The translations under genes and the position numbers were made by a program. From Nocardioides lianchengensis (lineage in GTDB: Bacteria > Actinomycetota > Actinomycetes > Propionibacteriales > Nocardioidaceae), in contig NZ_FMZM01000003.1 of the NCBI RefSeq assembly GCF_900101465.1, forward strand, positions 1 through 64,000: a stretch of 64,000 nt of DNA, written 5' to 3'. The first letter of the stretch is position 1. The number at the start of each line of letters is the position of its first letter. Shown piece by piece: positions 1 through 7,217 of the stretch. The notes under the pieces were generated by a model, which worked only from the letters and a program-made list of their open reading frames with translations, had not been told where the DNA came from and ran no database searches.

Positions 1-141
1 AGGGCTCGATCAGCTCTCGCGGGCGCCGTCCGCAGCGTCGTACGCCGGCGTGTCGAGGGCTCGATCAGCTCTCGCGGGCGCCGTCCGCAGCGTCGCACGC
101 CGGCGTGTCGAGGCCTCGATCAGCTCTCGCGGGCGCCGTCC
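1..141. repeat. 55-bp direct tandem repeat, about 2.5 copies
   Basis: Copies start at 4, 59 and 114, an exact 55-bp period. Copies 1 and 2 differ at one base; copy 3 matches for about 27 bp and then diverges. On the minus strand every copy reads the codons for DGARES followed by TGA, with stops at 10, 65 and 120. The copy nearest the gene is therefore that gene's own 3' end, duplicated downstream. Because 55 is not a multiple of three, readthrough changes frame. The array may continue past the left edge of the window. Confidence 0.9.
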
Positions 142-419
142 CGCCGGCGTCGTACGTCGGCGCGCAGCGAGGCGCCGGAGACCAGCGCCCCGAACGCGGT
201 GAGGACGGCACCCAGACCGCCCACGACCACGCCCACCCAAGCCGAGGCGTCACCGCGACGGGTGCCGCCGCGGCCGCTCACGCCCACCCGGACGCCGCCG
301 TCCTCGGCCAGCGCGAGGGCGGCGTCGAGAGCGCTCCAGGTCAGCAGCACCGCCACCAGGACGCAGAACAGCAGCATCAGGACCCGCCACCAGGGGGCGT
401 GCGGACGGTCCTCGCTCAG
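120..419 (-). CDS. small two-helix membrane protein, unknown function
   Basis: About 99 residues if translation starts at the CTG overlapping the TGA of the upstream gene, or 85 residues from the ATG at 377. The first hydrophobic segment (LMLLFCVLVAVLLTW) comes right after a Trp/Arg patch. A second one (WVGVVVGGLGAVLTAFGALV) follows a glycine/arginine-rich loop, and the tail is basic (RADVRRRRDGARES). It lies directly downstream of the Rv2175c-type gene and is probably co-transcribed with it. The last codons lie inside the 55-bp tandem repeat. I do not recognise a family; the start is uncertain. Confidence 0.55.
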   Translation of the reverse strand: MSEDRPHAPWWRVLMLLFCVLVAVLLTWSALDAALALAEDGGVRVGVSGRGGTRRGDASAWVGVVVGGLGAVLTAFGALVSGASLRADVRRRRDGARES

Positions 420-784
420 AGCGCCATCGCCTGCGCGCGCCGCTTGACCTCGGTGCCGCGGTTCTCGCGCAGCGCGTCGATCGGCCGGCCGGGGTAGTCG
501 TCGTCGGTGAACAGCCAGGCGATGATCTCGCGGTCGTCGTACCGGCCGTCGTGGAGCATCGTCAGCAGGCCACCGAGGCCCTTGACGACCAGGCCGTCCT
601 GGAGGAAGTCGGCCGGCACCTGCTGGCCCGCGCCCGGCCGCGGGACCGCGGCGGCGAGCTCGTGCTCGCGGATCATCGTCTTCACCTTGGCGACGGTGAC
701 GCCCAGCAGCTTGGCGGTCGCGGCCCAGTCGAGCCACTCCGGGACCAGGGTGTCGAGGTCGGCGTCGGCGAGTCGGTCGGTCAT
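416..784 (-). CDS. Rv2175c-family DNA-binding protein
   Basis: A 122-residue protein with an N-terminal winged-helix/HTH segment (WLDWAATAKLLGVTVAKVKTMI) and a compact C-terminal domain. The C-terminal motif (LLTMLHDGRYDDREIIAWLF) is typical of the M. tuberculosis Rv2175c family. In M. tuberculosis this DNA-binding protein is a substrate of the kinase PknL, encoded next door (known). Here the kinase gene is divergent and 127 bp away, so a kinase-substrate pair is a reasonable inference. The start is ATG at 784, with a GACAGT box seven bases upstream consistent with a leaderless or near-leaderless transcript. Confidence 0.88.
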   Translation of the reverse strand: MTDRLADADLDTLVPEWLDWAATAKLLGVTVAKVKTMIREHELAAAVPRPGAGQQVPADFLQDGLVVKGLGGLLTMLHDGRYDDREIIAWLFTDDDYPGRPIDALRENRGTEVKRRAQAMAL

Positions 785-911
785 GGCTCCCACTGTCCCA
801 CGCGCGGGCCCGCGCGCCACGCCGGGGACGGGTGAACCGGCCCGGGACGGCGCCCGATCCGTACGATTGGCCCGACGGATCCTTCCCCATCCGTCTCGCA
901 GGAGGGTCGTT

Positions 912-2948
912 GTGGCGTCGGACGGGCACACCCGCACGCCTGCTGGCGCGCCCGCAGACGCCCTGACCGGTCGGCTCCTCGACGGCCGCTACCGCGTCGG
1001 GCCCCGGGTCGCGCGCGGCGGCATGGCCAGCGTCTACGAGGCCACCGACATCCGGCTCGACCGCACGGTCGCGGTCAAGGTGATGCACCCCGGACTGGGC
1101 GACGACGACGAGTTCGCGGCCCGCTTCGTGCGCGAGGCCCGGGCCGCCGCCCGGCTCTCGCACCCCAACGTCGTCTCCGTCCACGACCAGGGCGAGGACG
1201 ACGGCGTCGTCTTCCTCGCGATGGAGCTGGTCCCGGGCCACACCCTGCGCGACACCATCGGCAAGGAGAGCCCGATGTCGCCGCTGCGGGCGCTCGCGCT
1301 GCTCGAGCCGGTGCTCTCGGCGCTCGCCGCCGCCCACCGCGCCGGGCTGATCCACCGCGACGTGAAGCCCGAGAACGTCCTGATCGCCGACGACGGCCGG
1401 GTCAAGGTCGCCGACTTCGGCCTGGCCAAGGCGGTCAGCGCCGACACGCAGCACACCGCCACCGGCGGCGTCCTGATCGGCACCGTGTCCTACCTCGCCC
1501 CCGAGCTGGTCGTCGACGGCCGGGCCGACGCCCGCGCCGACGTGTACGCCGCCGGGGTGCTGCTCTACGAGCTGCTCACCGGCCGCAAGCCGCACGAGGG
1601 CGAGTCACCGATCCAGGTCGCCTACAAGCACGTCCACGAGGACGTGCCCCCGCCGAGCGCGATCGCGCCCGGGCTGCCGGCGTACGTCGACGCCCTGGTC
1701 GCCCGCGCGACCGCCCGCGACCGCGGCCAGCGCCCGGCCGACGCCGCGGTCCTGCTCCACCACGTGCACCGGGTCACCCAGGCCCTGGCCGACGGGGTCC
1801 GCGAGGACGACGAGCTGACCGCCGACCTGCTCCCCCGCCCCGTGGTCGCCGACGGCCCCGAGCCGACGGTCGCGCTCGAGCGCCGCCCCGGCGACACCGC
1901 CCCCGAGATCTGGGACGCCGAGGAGCTCGGCCGGATCCTGGGCCCCCCGGCCACCGAGCCGACGCGGGTCCGGACCCCGACGCCGCCCGCCGGTCCCCCG
2001 ACCGCCCGCGCCCCCCGCCCCGCTCCCGAGCCGCAGCCCTCGCGGCCCCGTCGACCGCGCCGCTCCCGGCGCGGGCTGGTGCTGCTGGTCGTGGCTGTCC
2101 TGCTCGCCTGCGGCGTCGGCGCGGGCGCCTGGTGGTTCGGCTCCGGGCGCTACACCGCGGTCCCGGGCGTGGTCAGCCTCCAGCAGGCGGCCGCGGTCGA
2201 GAAGCTGGAGGCCGCCGGGCTCGAGACCGAGGTCGGCGACCCGGCGTACTCCGAGACCGTGCCGGCCGGCGTCGTCATCGCCACCGACCCCGGCGCGGGC
2301 GAGCAGGTCCTCGACGGCGGCACCGTGACGATCACCGTCTCGCGCGGCAAGGAGCGCTACACGCTGCCGGCCCTGGCCGGACTCACCCTCGACCAGGCGA
2401 CGGCCCAGATCGCCGACCTGAACCTGTCCCTCGGCACGGTCAAGGAGCGCTGGTCCGAGACCGTCGCCGCCGGCACCGTGATCGCCAGCTCCCCGGGCGA
2501 GGGCAAGGTGCTCGCCCGTGGCGCGAACATCGACCTCGCGGTCAGCAAGGGCCGGCGGCCGATCAAGGTCGGCGACTGGGCCGGCAGGTCGTACGACGAC
2601 GCGCGGGCCGCGCTCGAGAAGCGCGGCCTGGTCGCGAAGGTCGGCGACGAGCAGTACTCCGACGACGTGCCCGAGGGCGACGTGATCGGGCAGGACCCCC
2701 GCGAGGGCACCCTCTTCAAGGGCGAGACCGTCACCTTCACCGTCTCCCTCGGCCCCGAGCTGGTCGAGGTGCCCAACGTCCGCGCCTCCGGCGTCGAGGA
2801 CGCCCGCGAGCGGCTCGAGGACCTCGGTTTCGTGGTCCGGACCACCGAGGCGGCCGGCTACCTCGGCCTCGGCTACGTCTTCTCCACCGACCCCGGCGCG
2901 GGCGAGATGGTCGCCAAGGGCAGCACGATCACGCTCTCGCTCATCTGA
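912..2948 (+). CDS. pknL: PASTA-domain serine/threonine protein kinase, PknL-like
   Basis: A 678-residue membrane kinase. The cytoplasmic kinase domain has the glycine loop (VARGGMASVYEA), catalytic Lys56, the HRD loop with Asp150 (HRDVKPEN) and the DFG Asp168. A proline-rich linker runs to a single membrane helix near residues 390-412 (LVLLVVAVLLACGVGAGAWW). Four PASTA repeats follow, each ending with a P-G-G-x-V pattern; in this family these bind muropeptides or lipid II outside the cell. The GTG start at 912 has an AGGAGG site at 900-905. Position next to the Rv2175c-type gene and shared synteny with aroG support PknL rather than PknB. Confidence 0.93.
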   Translation: MASDGHTRTPAGAPADALTGRLLDGRYRVGPRVARGGMASVYEATDIRLDRTVAVKVMHPGLGDDDEFAARFVREARAAARLSHPNVVSVHDQGEDDGVVFLAMELVPGHTLRDTIGKESPMSPLRALALLEPVLSALAAAHRAGLIHRDVKPENVLIADDGRVKVADFGLAKAVSADTQHTATGGVLIGTVSYLAPELVVDGRADARADVYAAGVLLYELLTGRKPHEGESPIQVAYKHVHEDVPPPSAIAPGLPAYVDALVARATARDRGQRPADAAVLLHHVHRVTQALADGVREDDELTADLLPRPVVADGPEPTVALERRPGDTAPEIWDAEELGRILGPPATEPTRVRTPTPPAGPPTARAPRPAPEPQPSRPRRPRRSRRGLVLLVVAVLLACGVGAGAWWFGSGRYTAVPGVVSLQQAAAVEKLEAAGLETEVGDPAYSETVPAGVVIATDPGAGEQVLDGGTVTITVSRGKERYTLPALAGLTLDQATAQIADLNLSLGTVKERWSETVAAGTVIASSPGEGKVLARGANIDLAVSKGRRPIKVGDWAGRSYDDARAALEKRGLVAKVGDEQYSDDVPEGDVIGQDPREGTLFKGETVTFTVSLGPELVEVPNVRASGVEDARERLEDLGFVVRTTEAAGYLGLGYVFSTDPGAGEMVAKGSTITLSLI

Positions 2949-2953
2949 GCGTC

Positions 2954-2959
2954 TAGCCT
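2954..2959 (+). promoter_or_regulatory. TAGCCT -10 box for a leaderless nfo mRNA
   Basis: TAGCCT lies six bases before the GTG start of nfo, so transcription would begin at or next to the start codon. No Shine-Dalgarno sequence precedes that GTG. No -35 box is evident. Confidence 0.55.
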
Positions 2960-2965
2960 CGGGCG

Positions 2966-3847
2966 GTGCGCACGTCCCACGGCCAGCTCCGCAACCCCGT
3001 CGGCACCCACGTCACCGTCGGCAAGGGCCTGGTGGCCGGTGCCCTCGCCTCCGCCGAGGAGCTCGGCTGCGAGGCGTTCCAGATCTTCGTGGGCAACCCC
3101 CGCGGCTGGGCCCTGTCGGCCGGCAAGCCCGCCGAGGACGCGGCGTTCCGGGCGGCGACGGCCGAGCGTGGCCTGCGCGTTTTCGTGCACGCGCCGTACC
3201 TGGTGAACCTCGGCTCGCCGACCCCGGCGACCTACGAGAGGTCGGTCGCCTCGGTGGCCCACAACCTGCGTCGCGCGGCTGAGATCGGCGCCGAGGGCGT
3301 CGTCGTGCACACCGGCTCGTTCGTCGACCCGGGCAAGGGCTCGGCCGAGCGGTACGACGCCGCGATGCGCCAGGTCCGCGAGGGCCTGCTGCCGCTGCTC
3401 GACGGGCTCTCCGAGGACTCCCCCTGGCTGCTGCTGGAGCCGACCGCCGGGCAGGGCCGGTCGCTGTGCGCGGGCGTCGAGGACCTGGCGCCGTACCTCG
3501 CCGCGCTCGACGACCACCCGAGGGCCGGGATCTGCCTGGACACCTGCCACGTCTTCGCCGCCGGCGCTCCGCTGGACGAGCCGGGCGGCACCACCGCCAC
3601 GGTCGACCGGATCGTCGAGATCGGCGGCCCCGGACGGCTCCGGCTGGTGCACGCCAACGACTCGATGGACGTGCGGGGTGCGTTCAAGGACCGGCACGAG
3701 AGGCTCGGCGAGGGACACATCGGGCTGCTCGCGTTCGAGGAGCTGCTGGCCCACCCGGCCACCGCGGGCGTGCCGTTCGTGCTGGAGACGCCGGGCTCGC
3801 GCGACGCGGGCGACCCCGGGATCGAGCTGCTGAAGAAGATGCGGTGA
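2966..3847 (+). CDS. nfo: deoxyribonuclease IV (AP endonuclease)
   Basis: A 293-residue TIM-barrel endonuclease of the EndoIV/Nfo family, which cleaves 5' of abasic sites in base-excision repair using three zinc ions. Metal-ligand motifs appear in order: FVHAPYLVNL, GVVVHTGS, LLLEPTAGQG, ICLDTCHVFAAG, LVHANDS, the block KDRHERLGEGHIG, and FVLETPG near the end. Length is typical for the family. The GTG start fits a leaderless promoter. Its stop codon overlaps the start of the EamA transporter gene (GTGA), so the two are translationally coupled. Confidence 0.95.
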   Translation: MRTSHGQLRNPVGTHVTVGKGLVAGALASAEELGCEAFQIFVGNPRGWALSAGKPAEDAAFRAATAERGLRVFVHAPYLVNLGSPTPATYERSVASVAHNLRRAAEIGAEGVVVHTGSFVDPGKGSAERYDAAMRQVREGLLPLLDGLSEDSPWLLLEPTAGQGRSLCAGVEDLAPYLAALDDHPRAGICLDTCHVFAAGAPLDEPGGTTATVDRIVEIGGPGRLRLVHANDSMDVRGAFKDRHERLGEGHIGLLAFEELLAHPATAGVPFVLETPGSRDAGDPGIELLKKMR

Positions 3848-4734
3848 CGAACCGCCGTACCTCCCTGCTCGCCACGCTGGTCCTGCTCGCCATGACGGCG
3901 AGCTGGGGCTCGACGTTCTTCCTCATCAAGGACCTGCTCGACCGGGTGCCGACGCTGGACTTCCTGGCGGTGCGGTTCGCGATCGCCGGCGTGGTGATGG
4001 CCCTGGTCGCACCCCGGGCGCTGGCGCGGCTCTCGGCCGAGTCGCGGCGGCGGGCAGTGGTCCTCGGCGGCGTGTACGGCGTCGCCCAGATCCTGCAGAC
4101 CGCCGGCCTCGCGCACACCCCGGCATCGGTCTCCGGCTTCATCACCGGCATGTACGTCGTCTGCACCCCGCTGCTCGCCGCCGTGCTGCTGCGGACCCGG
4201 ATCACCGGCCTGGCCTGGGCGGCGGTCGCGCTCGCGACGACCGGCCTCGGCGTCCTCACCCTGGACGGGCTGTCGATCGGGTACGGCGAGGCGATCACCC
4301 TCGTCGCGGCCGTGCTCTACGCGCTGCACATCGTCGCGCTCGGCGCCTGGGCCAACGCCCGCGAGGCGCTCGGGATGTCGATCGTGCAGCTGCTGGTGAT
4401 CGCCGTGATCTGCCTGGTCGCGACGGCGCCGGACGGGATCGTGCTGCCGTCGACCGGGGCGGACTGGCTGTCGGTCGTCTACATGGCCCTGGTCGCCGGC
4501 GCCCTCGCGCTGATCGGCCAGACCTGGGCGCAGTCCCACCTGCCCCCGACCCGCAGCGCGATCGTGATGAGCATGGAGCCCGTGTTCGCGGCGTTCTTCG
4601 CCGTACTGCTCGGGGGTGAGGCGGTCACCGGGCGGATGGCCGTCGGCGGGCTGCTCGTGCTCGCCGCGATGCTCGTCGTCGAGGCGGCTCCGCGGCGGAA
4701 GGTCGAGGGCGAGGTCCAGCACCTGGCGGTGTGA
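3844..4734 (+). CDS. EamA/DMT-family transporter
   Basis: A 296-residue inner-membrane protein with about ten hydrophobic helices in two repeated EamA halves. The N-terminal signature (ASWGSTFFLIKDLL) and the late segment (TRSAIVMSMEPVFAAFFAVLLGGE) are classic for drug/metabolite transporters, often small-molecule or amino-acid exporters. The substrate cannot be read from sequence. GTG start at 3844 overlaps the stop of nfo by four bases. The short polar tail after residue 280 is ordinary. Confidence 0.9.
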   Translation: MTNRRTSLLATLVLLAMTASWGSTFFLIKDLLDRVPTLDFLAVRFAIAGVVMALVAPRALARLSAESRRRAVVLGGVYGVAQILQTAGLAHTPASVSGFITGMYVVCTPLLAAVLLRTRITGLAWAAVALATTGLGVLTLDGLSIGYGEAITLVAAVLYALHIVALGAWANAREALGMSIVQLLVIAVICLVATAPDGIVLPSTGADWLSVVYMALVAGALALIGQTWAQSHLPPTRSAIVMSMEPVFAAFFAVLLGGEAVTGRMAVGGLLVLAAMLVVEAAPRRKVEGEVQHLAV

Positions 4735-4914
4735 GGAGGGTCCGCGCGGCACCGGGATCGGCGTCGGAGAAGGTGACCGCTCAGCACGATCCGGCCCCGG
4801 CGTGTCGGGGTGCTGGCCCGTCACTTTCTCCCCTCCCGGGCAGGCCCGACCACCCCACCGACCGAGTGGCTGTCCGCACTCTGAAAACCGGCGGCGGCAC
4901 GAGGCCCGGTCGCC
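4735..4914 (+). other. non-coding stretch between the EamA gene and the aro leader
   Basis: I see no convincing gene here. The stretch contains a long stem-loop (annotated separately) that may end the nfo-EamA transcript, and then a short AT-richer patch (CTGAAAACC near 4881) just before the promoter of the aro leader. Confidence 0.5.
4766..4831 (+). terminator. long stem-loop after the EamA gene
   Basis: GGAGAAGGTGAC at 4766-4777 pairs with GTCACTTTCTCC at 4820-4831 (one G-U). Inside it CAGCAC at 4782-4787 pairs with GTGCTG at 4810-4815. It lacks a proper U-tract, so it may be a terminator, an mRNA 3'-end stabiliser or another RNA structure. Confidence 0.45.
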
Positions 4915-4920
4915 TACGGT
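4915..4920 (+). promoter_or_regulatory. TACGGT -10 box for the aro leader
   Basis: TACGGT ends seven bases before the GTG of the leader peptide, which itself has no Shine-Dalgarno sequence. This geometry predicts a leaderless transcript beginning at the leader peptide's own start codon. No convincing -35 hexamer is seen. Confidence 0.55.
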
Positions 4921-4927
4921 TCCTCAC

Positions 4928-4990
4928 GTGGCGCCGACCTACTTCTTTCGACACCTGCCGGGAGCTCCCGTGCAGGCCGTCGTGACGTAG
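4928..4990 (+). CDS. candidate aromatic-amino-acid leader peptide
   Basis: A 20-codon frame, GTG to TAG, reading V-A-P-T-Y-F-F-R-H-L-P-G-A-P-V-Q-A-V-V-T. The Tyr-Phe-Phe run (TAC TTC TTT) falls at codons 5-7. It sits 90 bp upstream of a DAHP synthase gene, whose pathway makes Tyr and Phe. A hairpin covers the second half of the peptide (4954-4976), and a terminator-like hairpin follows at 5008-5036. This is the layout of ribosome-mediated attenuation. Function is inferred; the frame and spacing are directly visible. Confidence 0.6.
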   Translation: MAPTYFFRHLPGAPVQAVVT

Positions 4991-5007
4991 ACGCGCCGCA
5001 CACCACC

Positions 5008-5036
5008 AACGCCCCCGGCTCACGGCCCGGGGCGTT
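5008..5036 (+). terminator. attenuator hairpin before the class I DAHP synthase gene
   Basis: AACGCCCC at 5008-5015 pairs perfectly with GGGGCGTT at 5029-5036, followed by a short T-rich run (TTCGTCTGT). Upstream GGCCGT (4975-4980) can pair with ACGGCC (5022-5027) in the loop and right arm region, giving a possible competing antiterminator. The U-tract is weak, as is common at this GC content. Confidence 0.55.
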
Positions 5037-5080
5037 TCGTCTGTCCGGGGCCGCGCCGGCCAGAGAAGGGAAGCACCAGC

Positions 5081-6130
5081 ATGGTCGTCGTCATGTCCCC
5101 GGACGCCACCGACGAGGATGTCGCGCACGTCGTCGCCCGGGTCGAGGGAGTCGGGGGCGAGGCCTTCGTCAGCAAGGGCGTCGTCCGCACCATCATCGGG
5201 CTCGTCGGTGACATCGACTCCTTCCACCACCTCAACCTGCGCACCCTGCGCGGGGTGGCGGACGTGCACCGCATCTCCGACCCCTACAAGCTGGTCAGCC
5301 GCCAGCACCACGCCGACCGCTCCACGGTCTGGGTGGGTCGCGAGGGCCGCCAGGTGCCGATCGGCCCCGACAGCTTCACGTTCCTGGCCGGTCCCTGCGC
5401 GGTCGAGACGGCGGAGCAGACCCTGGAGTCGGCGCAGATGGCCAAGTCGGCCGGAGCGACGATCCTGCGCGGCGGGGCCTACAAGCCGCGGACGTCGCCG
5501 TATGCCTTCCAGGGGCTGGGGGTCCCCGGGCTGGAGATCCTGGCCGGCGTCGGCGAGGCCACCGGTCTCCCGGTGGTGACCGAGGTCGTCGACGCGCGCG
5601 ACGTACCGGTGGTGGCGGAGTACGCCGACATGCTGCAGATCGGCACCCGCAACATGGCCAACTTCGGGCTGCTCCAGGCCGCCGGCGACGCCGGCAAGCC
5701 GGTGCTGCTGAAGCGCGGGATGACGGCCACCATCGAGGAGTGGCTGATGGCGGCCGAGTACATCGCCCAGCGCGGCAACCTCGACGTCGTCCTCTGCGAG
5801 CGCGGCATCCGCACCTTCGAGCCGTCGACCCGCAACACCCTCGACATCTCGGCCGTCCCGGTCGTCCAGGCGACCAGCCACCTGCCGGTCATCGTCGACC
5901 CGTCGCACGCGTCGGGCCGCAAGGACCTGGTCGTGCCGCTGTCGCGCGCGGCGATCGCGGTCGGGGCCGACGGGGTCATCGTCGACGTCCACCCGGACCC
6001 CGAGACCGCGCTCTGCGACGGGCCGCAGGCGCTGCTCGGCAGCGAGCTGCGCGAGCTCGCCCAGGCGGTACGACGGCTGCCCCCGATCGTCGGCCGGGTG
6101 GACGCGGGGAGCCTGGTCAGGACCGTCTGA
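5081..6130 (+). CDS. aroF: 3-deoxy-7-phosphoheptulonate synthase, class I (beta type)
   Basis: A 349-residue enzyme condensing phosphoenolpyruvate and erythrose 4-phosphate, the first shikimate-pathway step. Residues 1-90 form a ferredoxin-like N-terminal domain typical of the I-beta subclass. The barrel carries LAGPCAVE, ILRGGAYKPRTSPYAF, LQIGTRNMANF, LLKRGM, the metal-binding DPSHASGRKD, and a C-terminal VDVHPDP. It lies behind the candidate Tyr/Phe leader peptide and hairpin, so attenuation control is inferred. The ATG follows a GAAGGGAAG stretch. A second, unrelated-class DAHP synthase is encoded at 12.9-14.2 kb. Confidence 0.95.
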   Translation: MVVVMSPDATDEDVAHVVARVEGVGGEAFVSKGVVRTIIGLVGDIDSFHHLNLRTLRGVADVHRISDPYKLVSRQHHADRSTVWVGREGRQVPIGPDSFTFLAGPCAVETAEQTLESAQMAKSAGATILRGGAYKPRTSPYAFQGLGVPGLEILAGVGEATGLPVVTEVVDARDVPVVAEYADMLQIGTRNMANFGLLQAAGDAGKPVLLKRGMTATIEEWLMAAEYIAQRGNLDVVLCERGIRTFEPSTRNTLDISAVPVVQATSHLPVIVDPSHASGRKDLVVPLSRAAIAVGADGVIVDVHPDPETALCDGPQALLGSELRELAQAVRRLPPIVGRVDAGSLVRTV

Positions 6131-6188
6131 GCCGGTTTCGCCTAATCTTTCGCACGCGAGACCCGCGACGGGCCGGCGAAGGAGCGAG

Positions 6189-7205
6189 ATGACCACCTGC
6201 ACGAGGTGCGGCCACCGGATCGAGGTGGGCAGGTTCTGCACCAACTGCGGCGCGCCGGTCGGCCCGGCGGGCGCCGGGCCGACCGACACCGCCGAGCGGC
6301 CCGCCGTACCGACGGCCGGTCCGACGTCGCCCCCGCCCCCGCTGCCGCCCGCGCCGACCACCGCCAGGTTCCCGCTCTTCGCCGACGAGGTCGGGGCGGC
6401 CGGACCGCCTCCGCCGCCCCCGCCGCCGCCCTCGGAGCCGCCCAGCGGGCCTCCGACGACGCCACCCGCCGGCCGGCCCGCGCACCGTCGCCGTACCGGC
6501 TGGCTGGTGTGGGTGGTGACGGCGGCCGTGCTGGTGGTCGTCGCGCTCGCGGGCGCGAGCCTGCTGCTCGCGGGCGGTGGCGACGACGACGACCGCGCCG
6601 ACGACCCCGCGGGCTCGTCGAGCACGGAGCCGGCCGAGGAGACGACCCCGGCCGACCCCGGTGCGGACCCACCGACCGAGGAGACCCCGGCCGAGGAGGC
6701 ACCCGCCGGCGAGCCCGAGGACGTGGCCGGCGCCGCGACGGCCGAGGTCCCCGCGACCGCTCCCCCGGGCACCGACGTCGACGGCGCGCGGATCCGCTAC
6801 GACGCCGACAAGATGCTGGACGGCGACCCGACGACCTGCTGGCGGATGACCGGCGACGGCACCGGTCGCGAGATCGTCCTGACCCTGGCCGAGCCCACCA
6901 CGGTCTCGGCGCTGGGGCTGATCAACGGCTACGCCAAGACGGCCCGCGACGGCCGCGACCGCCCGCTCAACTGGTACGCCGGCAACCGCCGGATCCTGGC
7001 CGTCGAGTGGGAGCTCGACGACGGCACCGTCGTCCCGCAGGACCTCCGGGAGACCCGCGATCTGCAGGCGGTCGAGATCGACCCGGTCGAGACCTCCCGG
7101 ATCGTGCTGCGGCTCGTCAAGGTCAGCAGTCCCGGCAAGGGCCGGGCCAAGCGCGACAACACCGCCGTCAGCGAGGTCGCGGTGGTGGGCACGCCGGCCG
7201 GCTGA
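6189..7205 (+). CDS. zinc-ribbon, single-pass membrane protein with discoidin-like outer domain
   Basis: A 338-residue protein in clear modules. An N-terminal zinc ribbon (CTRCGHRIEVGRFCTNCG) is followed by a proline-rich linker with nine consecutive prolines and a single membrane helix (WLVWVVTAAVLVVVALAGAS). A long acidic Glu/Pro/Thr linker then leads to a C-terminal beta-sandwich-like domain (DADKMLDGDPTTCWRM ... IVLRLVKVSS). The pattern resembles the discoidin-type domain of NADase-linked carbohydrate-binding modules, so an outer-face binding role is inferred. Function is unknown. The gene is convergent with the hybrid kinase gene, 12 bp away. Confidence 0.8.
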   Translation: MTTCTRCGHRIEVGRFCTNCGAPVGPAGAGPTDTAERPAVPTAGPTSPPPPLPPAPTTARFPLFADEVGAAGPPPPPPPPPSEPPSGPPTTPPAGRPAHRRRTGWLVWVVTAAVLVVVALAGASLLLAGGGDDDDRADDPAGSSSTEPAEETTPADPGADPPTEETPAEEAPAGEPEDVAGAATAEVPATAPPGTDVDGARIRYDADKMLDGDPTTCWRMTGDGTGREIVLTLAEPTTVSALGLINGYAKTARDGRDRPLNWYAGNRRILAVEWELDDGTVVPQDLRETRDLQAVEIDPVETSRIVLRLVKVSSPGKGRAKRDNTAVSEVAVVGTPAG

Positions 7206-7217
7206 GCCCGGCCTCCG

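Noticed and set aside
1..141. CRISPR-like array at the window edge
   Set aside because: The repeats are contiguous with no unique spacers, so this is a simple tandem duplication.
120..1595. A 491-codon minus-strand open frame spanning the pknL kinase region
   Set aside because: The upstream part is the mirror of the kinase gene in a GC-rich sequence; composition is Arg/Gly/Pro-heavy without domains. Only its 3' end (120-419) looks like a real small gene.
3232..4824. A 530-codon minus-strand open frame opposite nfo and the EamA gene
   Set aside because: It is the antisense shadow of two well-supported genes, with low-complexity Arg/Asp/Gln-rich translation.
6409..6440. CCGCCG-rich run as a microsatellite
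   Set aside because: It is the coding sequence for the polyproline linker of the zinc-ribbon protein and is not a perfect repeat.
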